Source of the DNA: Bacteroidota bacterium
GTDB lineage: Bacteria > Bacteroidota > Ignavibacteria > OLB7
NCBI GenBank assembly: GCA_018266795.1
Contig: JAFDZV010000006.1
Coordinates: forward strand, 1-64,000
DNA: 64,000 bases
Direction: 5' to 3'
Below are positions 1 to 8,690 of this stretch, one piece after another. The position numbers and the translations under genes were made by a program. Below the pieces are notes generated by a model. It did no database searches. It was not told the origin of the DNA and worked only from the letters and a program-made list of their open reading frames with translations. How positions within the stretch are numbered: the first letter of the stretch is position 1; each line of letters starts with the position of its first letter.

Positions 1-11
1 AGGTAATCAGG

Positions 12-1256
12 TTAAACGTCAATAGTACAGACAAACGCATAGTGGAATCCCTCGCAATAGCTCTCCATCTCTTCGTGATTCACCTGCGCCAGAAACATCA
101 TCGTACGTGAGCAAACCGGACAATGCGGATACTCCACATTATCAACCCAAGCAGGTCGCCCCCCAATCTGTGAGAAGGTGGTGGGAAGAAATATGTCCGC
201 AGCTGCAAGCGCGGACCTGCGCCCCGCAGGAACCATGGAGCTTCTCGGAAGTCCGGAATACTCGCCGTCACACGACCAGTAATCAGGAATCACGTTCGCC
301 TGCGACCAGCTTCCGATTCCGTGCTCGTTGAACGTTCCGTACATCGGATCACAGAACATCGCGCATGCTTCGCACGTCACAACCTGAACTCGATCGCAAT
401 CATGTATCGCATGCTCGGCACCGGTAAGCTCCGTCAGTGAAACGTCCAAAAGGTTGACCAACGCCTGCCCGCACCACTGGCATGTATCAGCACGATTGGT
501 GATTACCTGAAATCGGTCCGACTCCTCCGCCGTACCTGGATGCAGAGCAACGCAGTCTTGGAAATAGAGATCCCGGCGCTGGTCATCATCGGTGAGTTCC
601 CATCCTGCTACCTGCGGATAGCTTTCATTCGGGATAAATGGCACATCGTACCATGATGGCGGGTTCTTTCTCCATCGTGCAAAGAGTTCCACAACCACGG
701 CGTCCCCGATCCATGCAAGTGCACACCGGATAAACCTCCGGTGCCCTGCATCCCACTCGATCCTCTCGATTAGACTGTCTCGAATTTCCTCGGATGCGTT
801 GCGAAACGCCAAGTATGGCCAAAATGAACCATGATCGATCAGCGCACGAAGCGCATGGTCCATCCGTACATCGGTGAATGCTCCCAGGCAGCCAAGTATC
901 GCCTCCGCCTCGTCATGCCGTTGCGTACCGATCAACGACTGCGCGTACCCTGCCATGCGGAGCTGTTGATCGGGCCGTAGCGTCAGGTAGAGCCGATCCG
1001 TTGGAATGGCGCATGGAACCCAGTGAACCAACGGATCGTACTTATGCGGTTTGTGAACCAGCTTCAGCAACTCCACGGGATCGGTAATGCCAGCATAGAG
1101 ATCGACGCCACGACGATTGGCGAGAACGTCCGCCTCAGATTCGTTGCGCACCGCGGCCCGAACGCATGGCATGCAAAGCCCCCCGGTCCGCTCCGCAGTA
1201 GCCGGGAGTATCGTGTTCCTGCAATCCGGTGACGAGCATTCAATCCAATTGGACAT
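12..1256 (-). CDS. DUF1963/YwqG-like hypothetical protein with zinc-type Cys pairs
   Basis: A 414-residue soluble protein with no signal peptide or membrane segment. It has several paired cysteines: CSSPDC and CMPC near the N-terminus, CQWC and CEAC in the middle, and CPVC near the C-terminus. The C-terminal part, around IGGRPAWVDNVEYPHCPVC followed by a FLAQV strand, resembles the end of DUF1963 (YwqG-like) proteins, which is the only family resemblance I see. I chose the ATG at 1256 because GGGAG lies about ten bases upstream; an in-frame codon at 1295 would add 13 residues without a better ribosome site. The Cys pairs suggest metal binding, but no catalytic function can be inferred. It is the last minus-strand gene before the window edge, so its downstream neighbour is unseen. 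Confidence 0.7.
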   Translation of the reverse strand: MSNWIECSSPDCRNTILPATAERTGGLCMPCVRAAVRNESEADVLANRRGVDLYAGITDPVELLKLVHKPHKYDPLVHWVPCAIPTDRLYLTLRPDQQLRMAGYAQSLIGTQRHDEAEAILGCLGAFTDVRMDHALRALIDHGSFWPYLAFRNASEEIRDSLIERIEWDAGHRRFIRCALAWIGDAVVVELFARWRKNPPSWYDVPFIPNESYPQVAGWELTDDDQRRDLYFQDCVALHPGTAEESDRFQVITNRADTCQWCGQALVNLLDVSLTELTGAEHAIHDCDRVQVVTCEACAMFCDPMYGTFNEHGIGSWSQANVIPDYWSCDGEYSGLPRSSMVPAGRRSALAAADIFLPTTFSQIGGRPAWVDNVEYPHCPVCSRTMMFLAQVNHEEMESYCEGFHYAFVCTIDV

Positions 1257-1328
1257 ACACACTGTTCTCCCGCTATAACCGGCGGACGTTATCACGGAGT
1301 TTACTCCGCGATCTCCCTCCGGAGGAAG

Positions 1329-1351
1329 GGGCCTGAATACAACTCAGGCCC
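1329..1351 (-). terminator. Hairpin, possible terminator downstream of the P-loop kinase gene
   Basis: Perfect 8-bp stem GGGCCTGA / TCAGGCCC with a 7-base loop, between the P-loop kinase gene and the DUF1963-like gene. On the minus strand it is followed by a pyrimidine-rich stretch rather than a clean T-run, so it is a weaker terminator candidate. Confidence 0.4.
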
Positions 1352-1359
1352 AACGTGCG

Positions 1360-1480
1360 GCGCATTGTTCCGCCGAGCGGACCATGGTGCCGGCCGGGAA
1401 CGGCTGCCACGTCGGTATCCGCTCCGCGGTGCCTCCGCAACGATCCTTGGAGGACGTTCACATCCATTGTCATGAGCAGG
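1360..1480 (-). repeat. Dispersed ~120-bp repeat, copy 1
   Basis: Read on the minus strand, this segment matches 47653-47779 over its whole length with roughly 85% identity by eye, including the shared core ATGACAATGGATGTGAACGT and the distal CCGCTCGGCGGAAC. It sits in the 3' flank of the P-loop kinase gene, and its first bases include that gene's stop codon. The reading frames across it look fortuitous: they differ between the two copies and lack domain signatures. Confidence 0.75.
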
Positions 1481-1949
1481 CATCGACTTCGATCACTCCG
1501 GCAAACCCCTCCTCGAGCGACGGTGGCTCCAGTTGATCGCGCACATGCTCGATGACATGCTCCGGCACCCGCTCATCCGGCGGCCGTGCAGCGTTGCGCC
1601 GAAGCGCAACTTCGAACGGCGCGTTGATCCACACGGCGACAACCGGCGTTCCGGTCCCGGCTGCCATGCGGAGCGCACGCACACGATGCTTCCGTGAGGG
1701 AAGCGCCGCGTCGAAGAAGATCGCGTTCGGCCCCATCAGCCCCGCGTTGCTCCGGACCCATGTGGACTTGCCCGCTCCCTGTAGACCGCAGACCACATAG
1801 AGCGTTCCGGCCCCTCCCACTGCCAACAGGCGGGCCGCAAGCTCCGCGTACGCCTGTTCCCACGCCGTTCTCCCCCGCTCCGGCGTGTCGATCCGCCCGG
1901 CCGATGTCTGGAGGAAGTGATCCGGATTGATATGGTTGGCCGGAGGCAT
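1470..1949 (-). CDS. P-loop nucleotide kinase/ATPase of the AAA_33 or zeta-toxin type
   Basis: A 159-residue protein with a clear Walker A motif, GLQGAGKST, at about residues 53-61, directly after a hydrophobic beta strand (TLYVVC). It continues with an IFFDAAL strand, a VVAVWIN strand and an Arg-rich lid-like stretch (VALRRNAARPPDERVP). This is the layout of small P-loop kinases such as AAA_33, polynucleotide kinase-like or zeta-toxin-like proteins, which transfer phosphate to a small molecule or nucleic acid. The substrate cannot be named. No antitoxin-like partner is adjacent, so a toxin role is not supported. The last few codons and the stop lie in the dispersed repeat at 1360-1480, so the native C-terminus may have been altered. 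Confidence 0.75.
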   Translation of the reverse strand: MPPANHINPDHFLQTSAGRIDTPERGRTAWEQAYAELAARLLAVGGAGTLYVVCGLQGAGKSTWVRSNAGLMGPNAIFFDAALPSRKHRVRALRMAAGTGTPVVAVWINAPFEVALRRNAARPPDERVPEHVIEHVRDQLEPPSLEEGFAGVIEVDACS

Positions 1950-1969
1950 TCTGCTGGAATCCTAAACGC

Positions 1970-2821
1970 TCACACTCGTACGGCCGTTACGTAGAACGAC
2001 TGCGGCAGCCCCGGTGTGTTGCGCGGCATCGACGGGTATGGCCAGCGTCCGTACGAGGCGCCCTCATCGCCCGGCCTGCGCGCGGCTGCATGCCAGCCCA
2101 GCTTCTCGAAGAACGATTCGGGGTCGTCCGTTCCGAATTTCCACGGAGCATTCGCGGCCTCGAGGGCGCGAAGCAGCGGCTGCATGAAGGGCGTCTCGAG
2201 AAGGCTCCTGCCGGGCATATCGCACACCAGCATGGAGCCCTTTGCGGCAAGAGCGGTACACTGCCGGACAACCCCTGCGGCCTGATCTTCATCCAGATAA
2301 GGAAGCAGCCCCTCCACAACCCAGAGCGATTCGCTCTCCGGACGGAAGCCGCTGGCCACCAGCGCTTCGCCGAACGGTGTTGTAAGGTCAACCGGTATCA
2401 CCTCGCGCGCGCGGGTTGCACGTGCTCCAGCCTCCCGAAGAACGCTCTCCTTGAACTCCAGCACCTCCTCCCGGTCCATCTCGAAGAAGTGCATGTCACC
2501 GGGCAGATCCAGTCTGAACGCACGGGTATCGAGTCCGGCTGCAAGCATCACGATCTGCCTGGTCCCTTTCAGCGACGCATCCAGGATCACATCGTCGATG
2601 AACCGCGTGCGTATGGCGATGTAGGGATTCTCGGGACTTGTTCCGTCAACGGCCGGCATGCCTGTAGCCGCCGCCATCCGGGCCATGAAATCGAACCCTT
2701 CACTCCCTGCCAGCACTTCGGCATAGGGATCGTTGAACAATCTGTCGGGGCGACGGCTTTCGATTGCACGGGCGGCGGCGACCCACCGCGACGTCATCGA
2801 AACCGGATCGGATATTGCCAT
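1970..2821 (-). CDS. Class I SAM-dependent methyltransferase, TIGR00027/LCMT-like
   Basis: A 283-residue protein of the family of putative SAM-dependent methyltransferases related to leucine carboxyl methyltransferase. The SAM-binding region is visible as QIVMLAAGLDTRAFRLD, followed by the acidic strand FFEMDREEVLEFK and, later, SLWVVEGLLPYLDEDQA, all characteristic of the family. The start at 2821 is supported by GGAG about nine bases upstream; upstream in-frame codons run toward the dnaE promoter and encode no conserved sequence. The gene is divergent from dnaE with about 155 bp between the starts. The acceptor substrate is unknown; relatives act on small molecules, including in secondary metabolism. 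Confidence 0.88.
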   Translation of the reverse strand: MAISDPVSMTSRWVAAARAIESRRPDRLFNDPYAEVLAGSEGFDFMARMAAATGMPAVDGTSPENPYIAIRTRFIDDVILDASLKGTRQIVMLAAGLDTRAFRLDLPGDMHFFEMDREEVLEFKESVLREAGARATRAREVIPVDLTTPFGEALVASGFRPESESLWVVEGLLPYLDEDQAAGVVRQCTALAAKGSMLVCDMPGRSLLETPFMQPLLRALEAANAPWKFGTDDPESFFEKLGWHAAARRPGDEGASYGRWPYPSMPRNTPGLPQSFYVTAVRV

Positions 2822-2976
2822 GGTCTCACTCCACGATTGTGTCCGCCTGCAGCAGGCGCTTCCGATGGTTTGCCGCGAGCCGGAACGCCGCGCCGAAAAT
2901 ACAACGGAGAGGGAGTGGTTTTGCTTAACTTGTTCGCCGAACGCTCGATACGCTGAAACGACTCGCACTCCCGGCA

Positions 2977-5900
2977 ATGCCTGAATTCATACATCTGCAC
3001 AATCACACGCACTACTCCCTTCTCGACGGCGCATGCAAGGTGGATACGCTGGTGAAGGCCGCCGGCGAGAACAGCATGAGCGCGGTGGCGCTTACCGATC
3101 ACGGCGTCACCTTCGGCGCCATGGAGTTCTACAAGAAGGCTCGGAAGGCAGGCGTGAAGCCGATCATCGGCTGTGAGGTGTACGTGGCGGATGGTCCCCG
3201 GTTCGACCGGCAGTTGAATCAGGTAGGCAACAGCAAGAAACGCCGCAACTATTTTCACCTGGTGCTGCTTGCGAAGGATTATCAGGGATACCGGAGTCTG
3301 AACAAGCTCACCAGCCGCGCCCATACCGAAGGATACTACTACAAACCCCGAATCGACCGCGAGCTGCTGGAGGAATGCCATGAAGGGCTGATCGCGCTCT
3401 CGGCATGCGCGGGCGGCGTGGTCTCCGCTCATCTCGTGAACGAAGATCTCGGCGCGGCGCGCGAGGCGGCCATCTGGTACCGCGAACTGTTCGGGCAGGA
3501 TTTCTTCCTCGAGGTTCAGGATCACGGCATTCCGGTTGACCGGTACGTGCTGGAAGGGATGCCGATCCTCTCCAAGGAGCTCGGGATTCCGCTCGTTGCC
3601 ACCAACGACTGTCACTACATACGCAAGGAGCATGCGGTAGCACACAACGTGCTGCTTCATATCCGCGACGCCTCGAAGAACGGCGCGCGAATCGACGTGG
3701 AGAACGAGCTTCGCTACGGCACGAAGAACTATTACTTCAAGACTGCCGACGAGATGGCGGAACTCCTGGGCCACTTCCCGGGCGCCATCGAGAACACCAT
3801 CGCGATAGCCGAACGATGCAATGTGGAGATGCCGAAGGAGCTCTACATGCCGCAGTTCCCCATCCCTGCGGAGTCATCGGCGACCACGCTGGACGACTAT
3901 CTGCGCGAGATAACGTGGCGCGGCATCGACAGGCGCTATCCCGATGTGACCGAGGATATTCGTGATCGCACGGAGTTCGAGCTGGACGTCATTACCCGCA
4001 TGGGATACTCCGGCTACTTCCTGATCGTGCAGGACTTCATTCAGGCTGCGCGCGACCGCGGCGTGAGTGTTGGCCCGGGACGCGGCAGCGCGGCCGGCAG
4101 CATCGCAGCCTACGCGATGGGCATCACGAATATCGACCCGATCAAGTACGACCTCCTCTTCGAGCGGTTCCTGAACCCGGACCGCGTCTCGATGCCCGAT
4201 ATCGACGTTGACTTCGCGGACGACAAGCGCGAGGCCGTGATCGATTACGTGAAGGAGAAGTACGGGCACGATGCCGTGGCGCAGATCATCACGTTCGGAA
4301 CGCTCTCCTCGCGCGCCGTGCTGAAGGATGTGGGGCGCGTTCTGGGGATCCCGCTCTCGACGATCAACTCCATCACGGAGAAGATCACGGTGAAGTTCGG
4401 GCGCGTGCAGTCGTTGAAGGAGGCGATCGAGCAGAACCCGGAGCTCCGCTGGGTGAAGGACTCCGACGATGCGCAGCTTCACAAGCTGATCGAGTACTCG
4501 CAGGTGCTGGAGGGATTCTGCCGCAATGCCTCGCTGCATGCGGCCGGCGTGGTGATTGCTCCGGGCCCGCTGGAGGAATACATCCCGCTCTACAAGACTC
4601 CGGACTCCGGCCTGGCATCGCAGTACACGATGAACGACCTGGAGGACGCGGGCCTTCTGAAGATGGACTTCCTGGGCCTGCGTACGCTGACGATCATCGT
4701 GAACACGCTGGAGCTGATCAGGCAGCGGCATGGAATCGAGATCGACATCGATGCGATCCCGATGGATGATGCGAAGACGTACGAACTGGTTGGCAAGGGG
4801 GCTACCACTGCCGTGTTCCAGTTCGAATCTCCCCCCATGCAGGAGTATCTGAAGCAGCTCAAGCCGAGCGTGCTGGACGATCTGATCGCCATGAACGCTC
4901 TGTACCGGCCGGGTCCGATGGACAACATCCCGGACTTCATCGACCGGAAGTGGGGGCGCAAGCCGATCGAGTACCTGCATCCGATGCTCGAGCCGATCCT
5001 GGGGAAGACGTACGGCATCTGCGTCTACCAGGAACAGATCATGCAGATCGCTCAGCAGCTTGGCGGCTTCACGCTCGCACAGGCCGATACGCTTCGCCGC
5101 GCGATGGGCAAGAAGCAGATCCAGTACATGGAGCAGATGAAGGAGATCTACTTCGAAGGCTGCTCGAAGAACGGGATCGACAAGAAGACGGCGAACGAGA
5201 TCTGGGACATGATGGTGAAGTTCGCCGACTATGGCTTCAACAAGAGCCACTCGGCGGCATACGCCTACGTTGCCTATCAGACGGCCTGGCTGAAGGCGAA
5301 CTACATGGCGGAGTTCATGGCCGCCAACATGACGGCGGAATCGGGCGATCTGGCGAAGGTGGTGAAGCTGATCGACGAGTGCCGGAAGTTCGACATCAAG
5401 GTGCTTCCGCCCGATGTGAACGAGTCCATGGTGGACTTCTCGGTTTCCGACCAGGGCATCCGCTTCGGCATGGCGGCCATCCGCAACGTTGGCGCAACGG
5501 CAGTGGAGGCGATCCTGAAGCAGCGCCGCGCGGACGGCAACTTCGTCTCGCTCTTCGACTTCGCGCGCCGGATGGCGGGCAATCAGTTGATAAACAAGCG
5601 TCTGCTGGAGAGCCTTATCCTCTCCGGCGCGTTCGACTCGATGCACGCGAACCGGCAGCAGTGCTGGGCCGCAATCGATGCCGCGCTTCAGTACTCGAAC
5701 GCCTGCGCAGCCTCGGCCGCATCGGGGATGGACTCCCTCTTCTCGCTCGGCGACGATTCGCCCGGCGTGTCGATACCGGAACCGCGCATGCCGACCGTGG
5801 AGGACTGGCCGCAGCTCGAGAAGCTGAGCCGCGAGAAGGAAGTACTGAACTTCTACGTGAGCGGCCATCCGCTGGAGCAGTACGAGCTTGATGTGGAGTC

Positions 5901-6456
5901 GTTCGCACAGATCAAGCTGGGGGAGGTGGACGAGACCACGGACCTCGGCTCGCCGGTGCGTGCGTGCGGTATCATCTCCGCCATTCGCACCAAGCTGGAC
6001 AAGCGCGAGAACCAGATCGCGTTCGTGACGATCGAGGATTTCACCGGCAAGGCGGAGTGCATCTTCTGGAGCGATGCCTATCGGAAATTCGCACCGATGC
6101 TGAGCGTTGGTGAGATCGTCTTCATCAGCGGCCGCGCGGAACTCAACGGCGCGGACGGCGTCAAGATCATCTCCGACGATGTAGTGCCGATTGCGCAGGC
6201 GCGCGCGCGCTTCGCGAACGCTCTTGCCGTTGATGTACAGCTGGACCGCGTCGGAGCCGATGCGGCGCAGCGGACATACGATCTGTTCAAGCACAATCAG
6301 GGGGAGATGCAGTGCATCTTCCGGATCTACAGCGAAGAGCGCGAATTGGTTGGCCGCATGATCTCCAAGCGGTACATGATCACGCCCACCACCGACCTGC
6401 TGGATGGGCTGGTGGAGATCTACGGCCGGCAGTACGTGCGGCTGATCGCGAAGTAA
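2977..6456 (+). CDS. dnaE: DNA polymerase III alpha subunit
   Basis: An 1159-residue replicative polymerase catalytic subunit, full length for DnaE. It begins with a PHP domain (HLHNHTHYSLLDG, residues 6-18). The palm domain contains the catalytic PDIDVDF motif at about 407-413, preceded by GPGRGSAAGS. Then come the finger and helix-hairpin-helix regions (RRAMGKK, NKSHSAAYAYVAYQTAWLKA), and from about residue 990 an OB-fold (GSPVRACGIIS, IEDFTGKAECIFW). It synthesises DNA at the replication fork within the holoenzyme. No strong Shine-Dalgarno site precedes the ATG, but homology begins within five residues of it. The gene stands alone, divergent from the methyltransferase gene. Confidence 0.98.
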   Translation: MPEFIHLHNHTHYSLLDGACKVDTLVKAAGENSMSAVALTDHGVTFGAMEFYKKARKAGVKPIIGCEVYVADGPRFDRQLNQVGNSKKRRNYFHLVLLAKDYQGYRSLNKLTSRAHTEGYYYKPRIDRELLEECHEGLIALSACAGGVVSAHLVNEDLGAAREAAIWYRELFGQDFFLEVQDHGIPVDRYVLEGMPILSKELGIPLVATNDCHYIRKEHAVAHNVLLHIRDASKNGARIDVENELRYGTKNYYFKTADEMAELLGHFPGAIENTIAIAERCNVEMPKELYMPQFPIPAESSATTLDDYLREITWRGIDRRYPDVTEDIRDRTEFELDVITRMGYSGYFLIVQDFIQAARDRGVSVGPGRGSAAGSIAAYAMGITNIDPIKYDLLFERFLNPDRVSMPDIDVDFADDKREAVIDYVKEKYGHDAVAQIITFGTLSSRAVLKDVGRVLGIPLSTINSITEKITVKFGRVQSLKEAIEQNPELRWVKDSDDAQLHKLIEYSQVLEGFCRNASLHAAGVVIAPGPLEEYIPLYKTPDSGLASQYTMNDLEDAGLLKMDFLGLRTLTIIVNTLELIRQRHGIEIDIDAIPMDDAKTYELVGKGATTAVFQFESPPMQEYLKQLKPSVLDDLIAMNALYRPGPMDNIPDFIDRKWGRKPIEYLHPMLEPILGKTYGICVYQEQIMQIAQQLGGFTLAQADTLRRAMGKKQIQYMEQMKEIYFEGCSKNGIDKKTANEIWDMMVKFADYGFNKSHSAAYAYVAYQTAWLKANYMAEFMAANMTAESGDLAKVVKLIDECRKFDIKVLPPDVNESMVDFSVSDQGIRFGMAAIRNVGATAVEAILKQRRADGNFVSLFDFARRMAGNQLINKRLLESLILSGAFDSMHANRQQCWAAIDAALQYSNACAASAASGMDSLFSLGDDSPGVSIPEPRMPTVEDWPQLEKLSREKEVLNFYVSGHPLEQYELDVESFAQIKLGEVDETTDLGSPVRACGIISAIRTKLDKRENQIAFVTIEDFTGKAECIFWSDAYRKFAPMLSVGEIVFISGRAELNGADGVKIISDDVVPIAQARARFANALAVDVQLDRVGADAAQRTYDLFKHNQGEMQCIFRIYSEERELVGRMISKRYMITPTTDLLDGLVEIYGRQYVRLIAK

Positions 6457-6490
6457 CAGCGCGGCGCGGCCCCGTCCGCTCCGCGCCCTT

Positions 6491-6518
6491 GCCGGCCTGC
6501 GGCGCTCCCGCGGCCGGC
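6491..6518 (+). terminator. Intrinsic terminator candidate after dnaE
   Basis: GCCGGCC / GGCCGGC 7-bp stem with a 14-base GC-rich loop, 35 bases after the dnaE stop. It is followed by CTTCACC rather than a T-tract, so termination strength is uncertain. Confidence 0.45.
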
Positions 6519-6570
6519 CTTCACCGCGCAGGGGATTCACTGCGCGAACGTTGCACCCTCGTACCTCGAT

Positions 6571-7767
6571 GTGATGATCGAACATACCGGAATCGATTCC
6601 CGCCGTCTCTCCCGTCGCGCGAACGCCATCGGTGAATCGACAACGCTCGCAATCGCCGCCGAAGCCAAGCGCATGCAGGCAGACGGGATCCACGTGGTCT
6701 CCTTTTCCACAGGTGAACCGGACTTCCCGACGCCGGAGCTCGTGAAGCACGCCGGGATCGAGGCGATTGAAGCGAACTTCACGCGATACGTGCAGGCCGA
6801 AGGCATTCCGGAACTGCGGCGTGCGGTGGCGGAGAAGTTCCGCACGCTGAACGATATCCAGACGGACCCGCAGCACGTGCTGATCTCGGCCGGCGGCAAG
6901 CAGTCGCTCGCCAACGCGCTGCTCGCGGTTGTGGACGAAGGCGACGAGGTGCTTCTTCCTACTCCCTACTGGACAAGCTATCCCGATCTGGTGAAGATCT
7001 CGGGCGGAGTGCCGGTGCTTCTGAAAACCACGGTGGGCGATCGCTACAAGATCACGCCCGCACAGATCCAGGCAGCACTCACACCACGCACACGCGCAAT
7101 CATCCTGAACACTCCCTCCAACCCCACCGGCGTTATGTACACGCGTGAGGAGATCGAGGCGATCGGGCGCGTGATCGCGAACGCGGGCATCTACGTGATC
7201 GCCGACGAATTGTACGAGCGGATCGTCTTCGACGGCCGCCGGCACTTCTCGATCGGCTCCATGCCGGAGCTTCGCGACCTGGCCGTCACCGTGAACGGCG
7301 TATCGAAGGCATATGCGATGACCGGCTGGCGCATCGGCTACATGTGCGGCCCGGCCGACGTGATCGCAGCCGCCGCGCGGCTCCAGAGCCAGATGACGTC
7401 GCATCCCTGCACCATCAGCATGAAGGCAGCATACGCCGCGTTGACGCGTGTGACCGACGAGGTGGAGACGATGCGCGCTGCGTTCCAGCGCCGGCGAGAT
7501 CTTATCTCGGGGCTGATGCAGGAGATCCCCGGCATCTCCTTCCCGCATCCGGACGGCGCGTTCTATCTCTTCGTGGACGTCTCCGCACATCTCGGCGAAC
7601 GATTCGCTGCCGACACGGACCTCGCGCGTTACCTGCTTCAGGAGCATCACATCGCAACGGTTCCCGGCTCGGCATTCGGTGACAGCACGGCAATCCGTCT
7701 CTCCTACGCATGCTCCGATGAGGACATCGTGGAGGGAGTGGCAAGGATCAGACGCGGGCTGTCGTAG
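6571..7767 (+). CDS. Pyridoxal-phosphate aminotransferase, aspartate aminotransferase type
   Basis: A 398-residue fold-type I PLP enzyme of the class I/II aminotransferase family. It has the substrate-binding N-terminal motif STGEPDFPTP, the Asn-containing LNTPSNPTG motif, the cofactor-contacting ADELYERIVFDG segment, and the Schiff-base lysine in SKAYAMTGWRIGY (Lys246). The C-terminal arginine region RLSYACSDEDI is intact. It most resembles the thermophile-type (class I-gamma) aspartate aminotransferases, which transfer the amino group between aspartate and 2-oxoglutarate; prephenate or aromatic substrates are possible in this subgroup. Translation may begin at the GTG at 6571 or the adjacent ATG at 6574. 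The gene appears monocistronic downstream of the dnaE terminator. Confidence 0.93.
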   Translation: MMIEHTGIDSRRLSRRANAIGESTTLAIAAEAKRMQADGIHVVSFSTGEPDFPTPELVKHAGIEAIEANFTRYVQAEGIPELRRAVAEKFRTLNDIQTDPQHVLISAGGKQSLANALLAVVDEGDEVLLPTPYWTSYPDLVKISGGVPVLLKTTVGDRYKITPAQIQAALTPRTRAIILNTPSNPTGVMYTREEIEAIGRVIANAGIYVIADELYERIVFDGRRHFSIGSMPELRDLAVTVNGVSKAYAMTGWRIGYMCGPADVIAAAARLQSQMTSHPCTISMKAAYAALTRVTDEVETMRAAFQRRRDLISGLMQEIPGISFPHPDGAFYLFVDVSAHLGERFAADTDLARYLLQEHHIATVPGSAFGDSTAIRLSYACSDEDIVEGVARIRRGLS

Positions 7768-7972
7768 CGCCCGGCTGAAACGGCAGCGGCGACGCGGCCG
7801 CCTGCGACAACGAAGATGCCGGGCCATCGATGCGCCACCGCATCGGTTGTGCAGGCACGGGCTATCGCAGCACGATATGTGGAGCTTCGCAACGAACCGG
7901 CCAACCGGAAACAACCCATCAACATGGCCGTCGGACGGCCGGCAATCTGAACGGTACACAATCAGAACGGTA

Positions 7973-8578
7973 ATGAGGAACAGCACGCCCCCGAGGATTC
8001 CTGTACGTATTGCCTTGACGGTACCCGCCCTGGCGCTCGCAGCCGCGGAGGCCGCGCAGGCACATCCCTTCCACTCATCGCAGCCTGCGATCGTCGCCGG
8101 AGCGATGCATCCGTTCACCGGACTCGATCATCTGCTCGCGATGATCGCCGTCGGCATCTGGGCATCGCAGATGGGTGGCCGTTCGCGATGGATGGTGCCC
8201 CTGGCGTTCGTATCGGTAATGGCGCTCGGCGGAGCGCTCGGCGCGGCCGGCATCGGGCTGCCGTTCGTTGAACAGAGCATCATCGGTTCGGTGTTGATCC
8301 TCGGGGTGGTGATCGCCGCTGCGGTTCGCCTGCCGCTTGGCGCAAGCATCGCAATCGTGGGGCTGATGGCGCTTGCACACGGCCATGCACATGGCGCCGA
8401 GATGCAACCCGGCACTTCGGCCGGCATGTATGCAGCGGGCTTTATCGTCGCGACGGCGGCGCTTCATTGCGCAGGCATGTGGGCGGCGACGCTGCTTCAA
8501 CAGCGCGCAGGCAGTTTGCTGGTGCGCTGGAGCGGCGCCGCGATTCTGGCAGCAGGCTGCTGGCTGGCATTCGCGTAG
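7973..8578 (+). CDS. HupE/UreJ-family membrane protein
   Basis: A 201-residue polytopic membrane protein. An N-terminal signal-like helix is followed by the family motif HPFTGLDHLLAMIAVGIWASQ, then five or so further hydrophobic segments. Histidine-rich LAHGHAHGAEM lies between two helices, as in HupE/UreJ proteins. Members are thought to import nickel or cobalt for hydrogenase or urease maturation. Neither enzyme's genes are seen in this window, so the metal is unproven. The start at ATG 7973 puts the signal helix at the N-terminus; longer reading through the preceding 290 bases encodes no conserved sequence. It lies downstream of the aminotransferase with about 205 bp between, and ends next to a heptamer repeat cluster. 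Confidence 0.9.
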   Translation: MRNSTPPRIPVRIALTVPALALAAAEAAQAHPFHSSQPAIVAGAMHPFTGLDHLLAMIAVGIWASQMGGRSRWMVPLAFVSVMALGGALGAAGIGLPFVEQSIIGSVLILGVVIAAAVRLPLGASIAIVGLMALAHGHAHGAEMQPGTSAGMYAAGFIVATAALHCAGMWAATLLQQRAGSLLVRWSGAAILAAGCWLAFA

Positions 8579-8584
8579 GTGGCT

Positions 8585-8690
8585 GGTCAGTGGTCAGTGG
8601 TCAGTGGTCAGTAGTCAGTAGTCAGTGGTCAGTGGTCAGTGGAAAATACAACCGTCTCCAACTGACTACCAACAACTAACGACTGACTTA
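8585..8690. repeat. Heptanucleotide repeat cluster (GGTCAGT)n with an inverted arm
   Basis: Eight consecutive heptamers of the form (G/A)GTCAGT run from 8585 to 8640. After a short AT-rich spacer, the complementary heptamers (ACTGACT, ACCAACA, ACTAACG, ACTGACT) run to about 8690, so the cluster can fold into a long hairpin. It lies between two convergent genes. Related clusters occur at 17560-17655, 20577-20650 and 44862-45170. Confidence 0.85.

Noticed and set aside
1470-1949. Zeta-type toxin-antitoxin locus
   Set aside because: The P-loop kinase fold is present, but no antitoxin gene is adjacent and no zeta-specific motif could be confirmed.
3874-8118. A 1414-codon open frame on the minus strand across dnaE, the aminotransferase gene and the HupE gene
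   Set aside because: It is antisense to three well-conserved genes, is rich in Arg/His as expected of a GC-rich codon shadow, and shows no domain or ribosome site.
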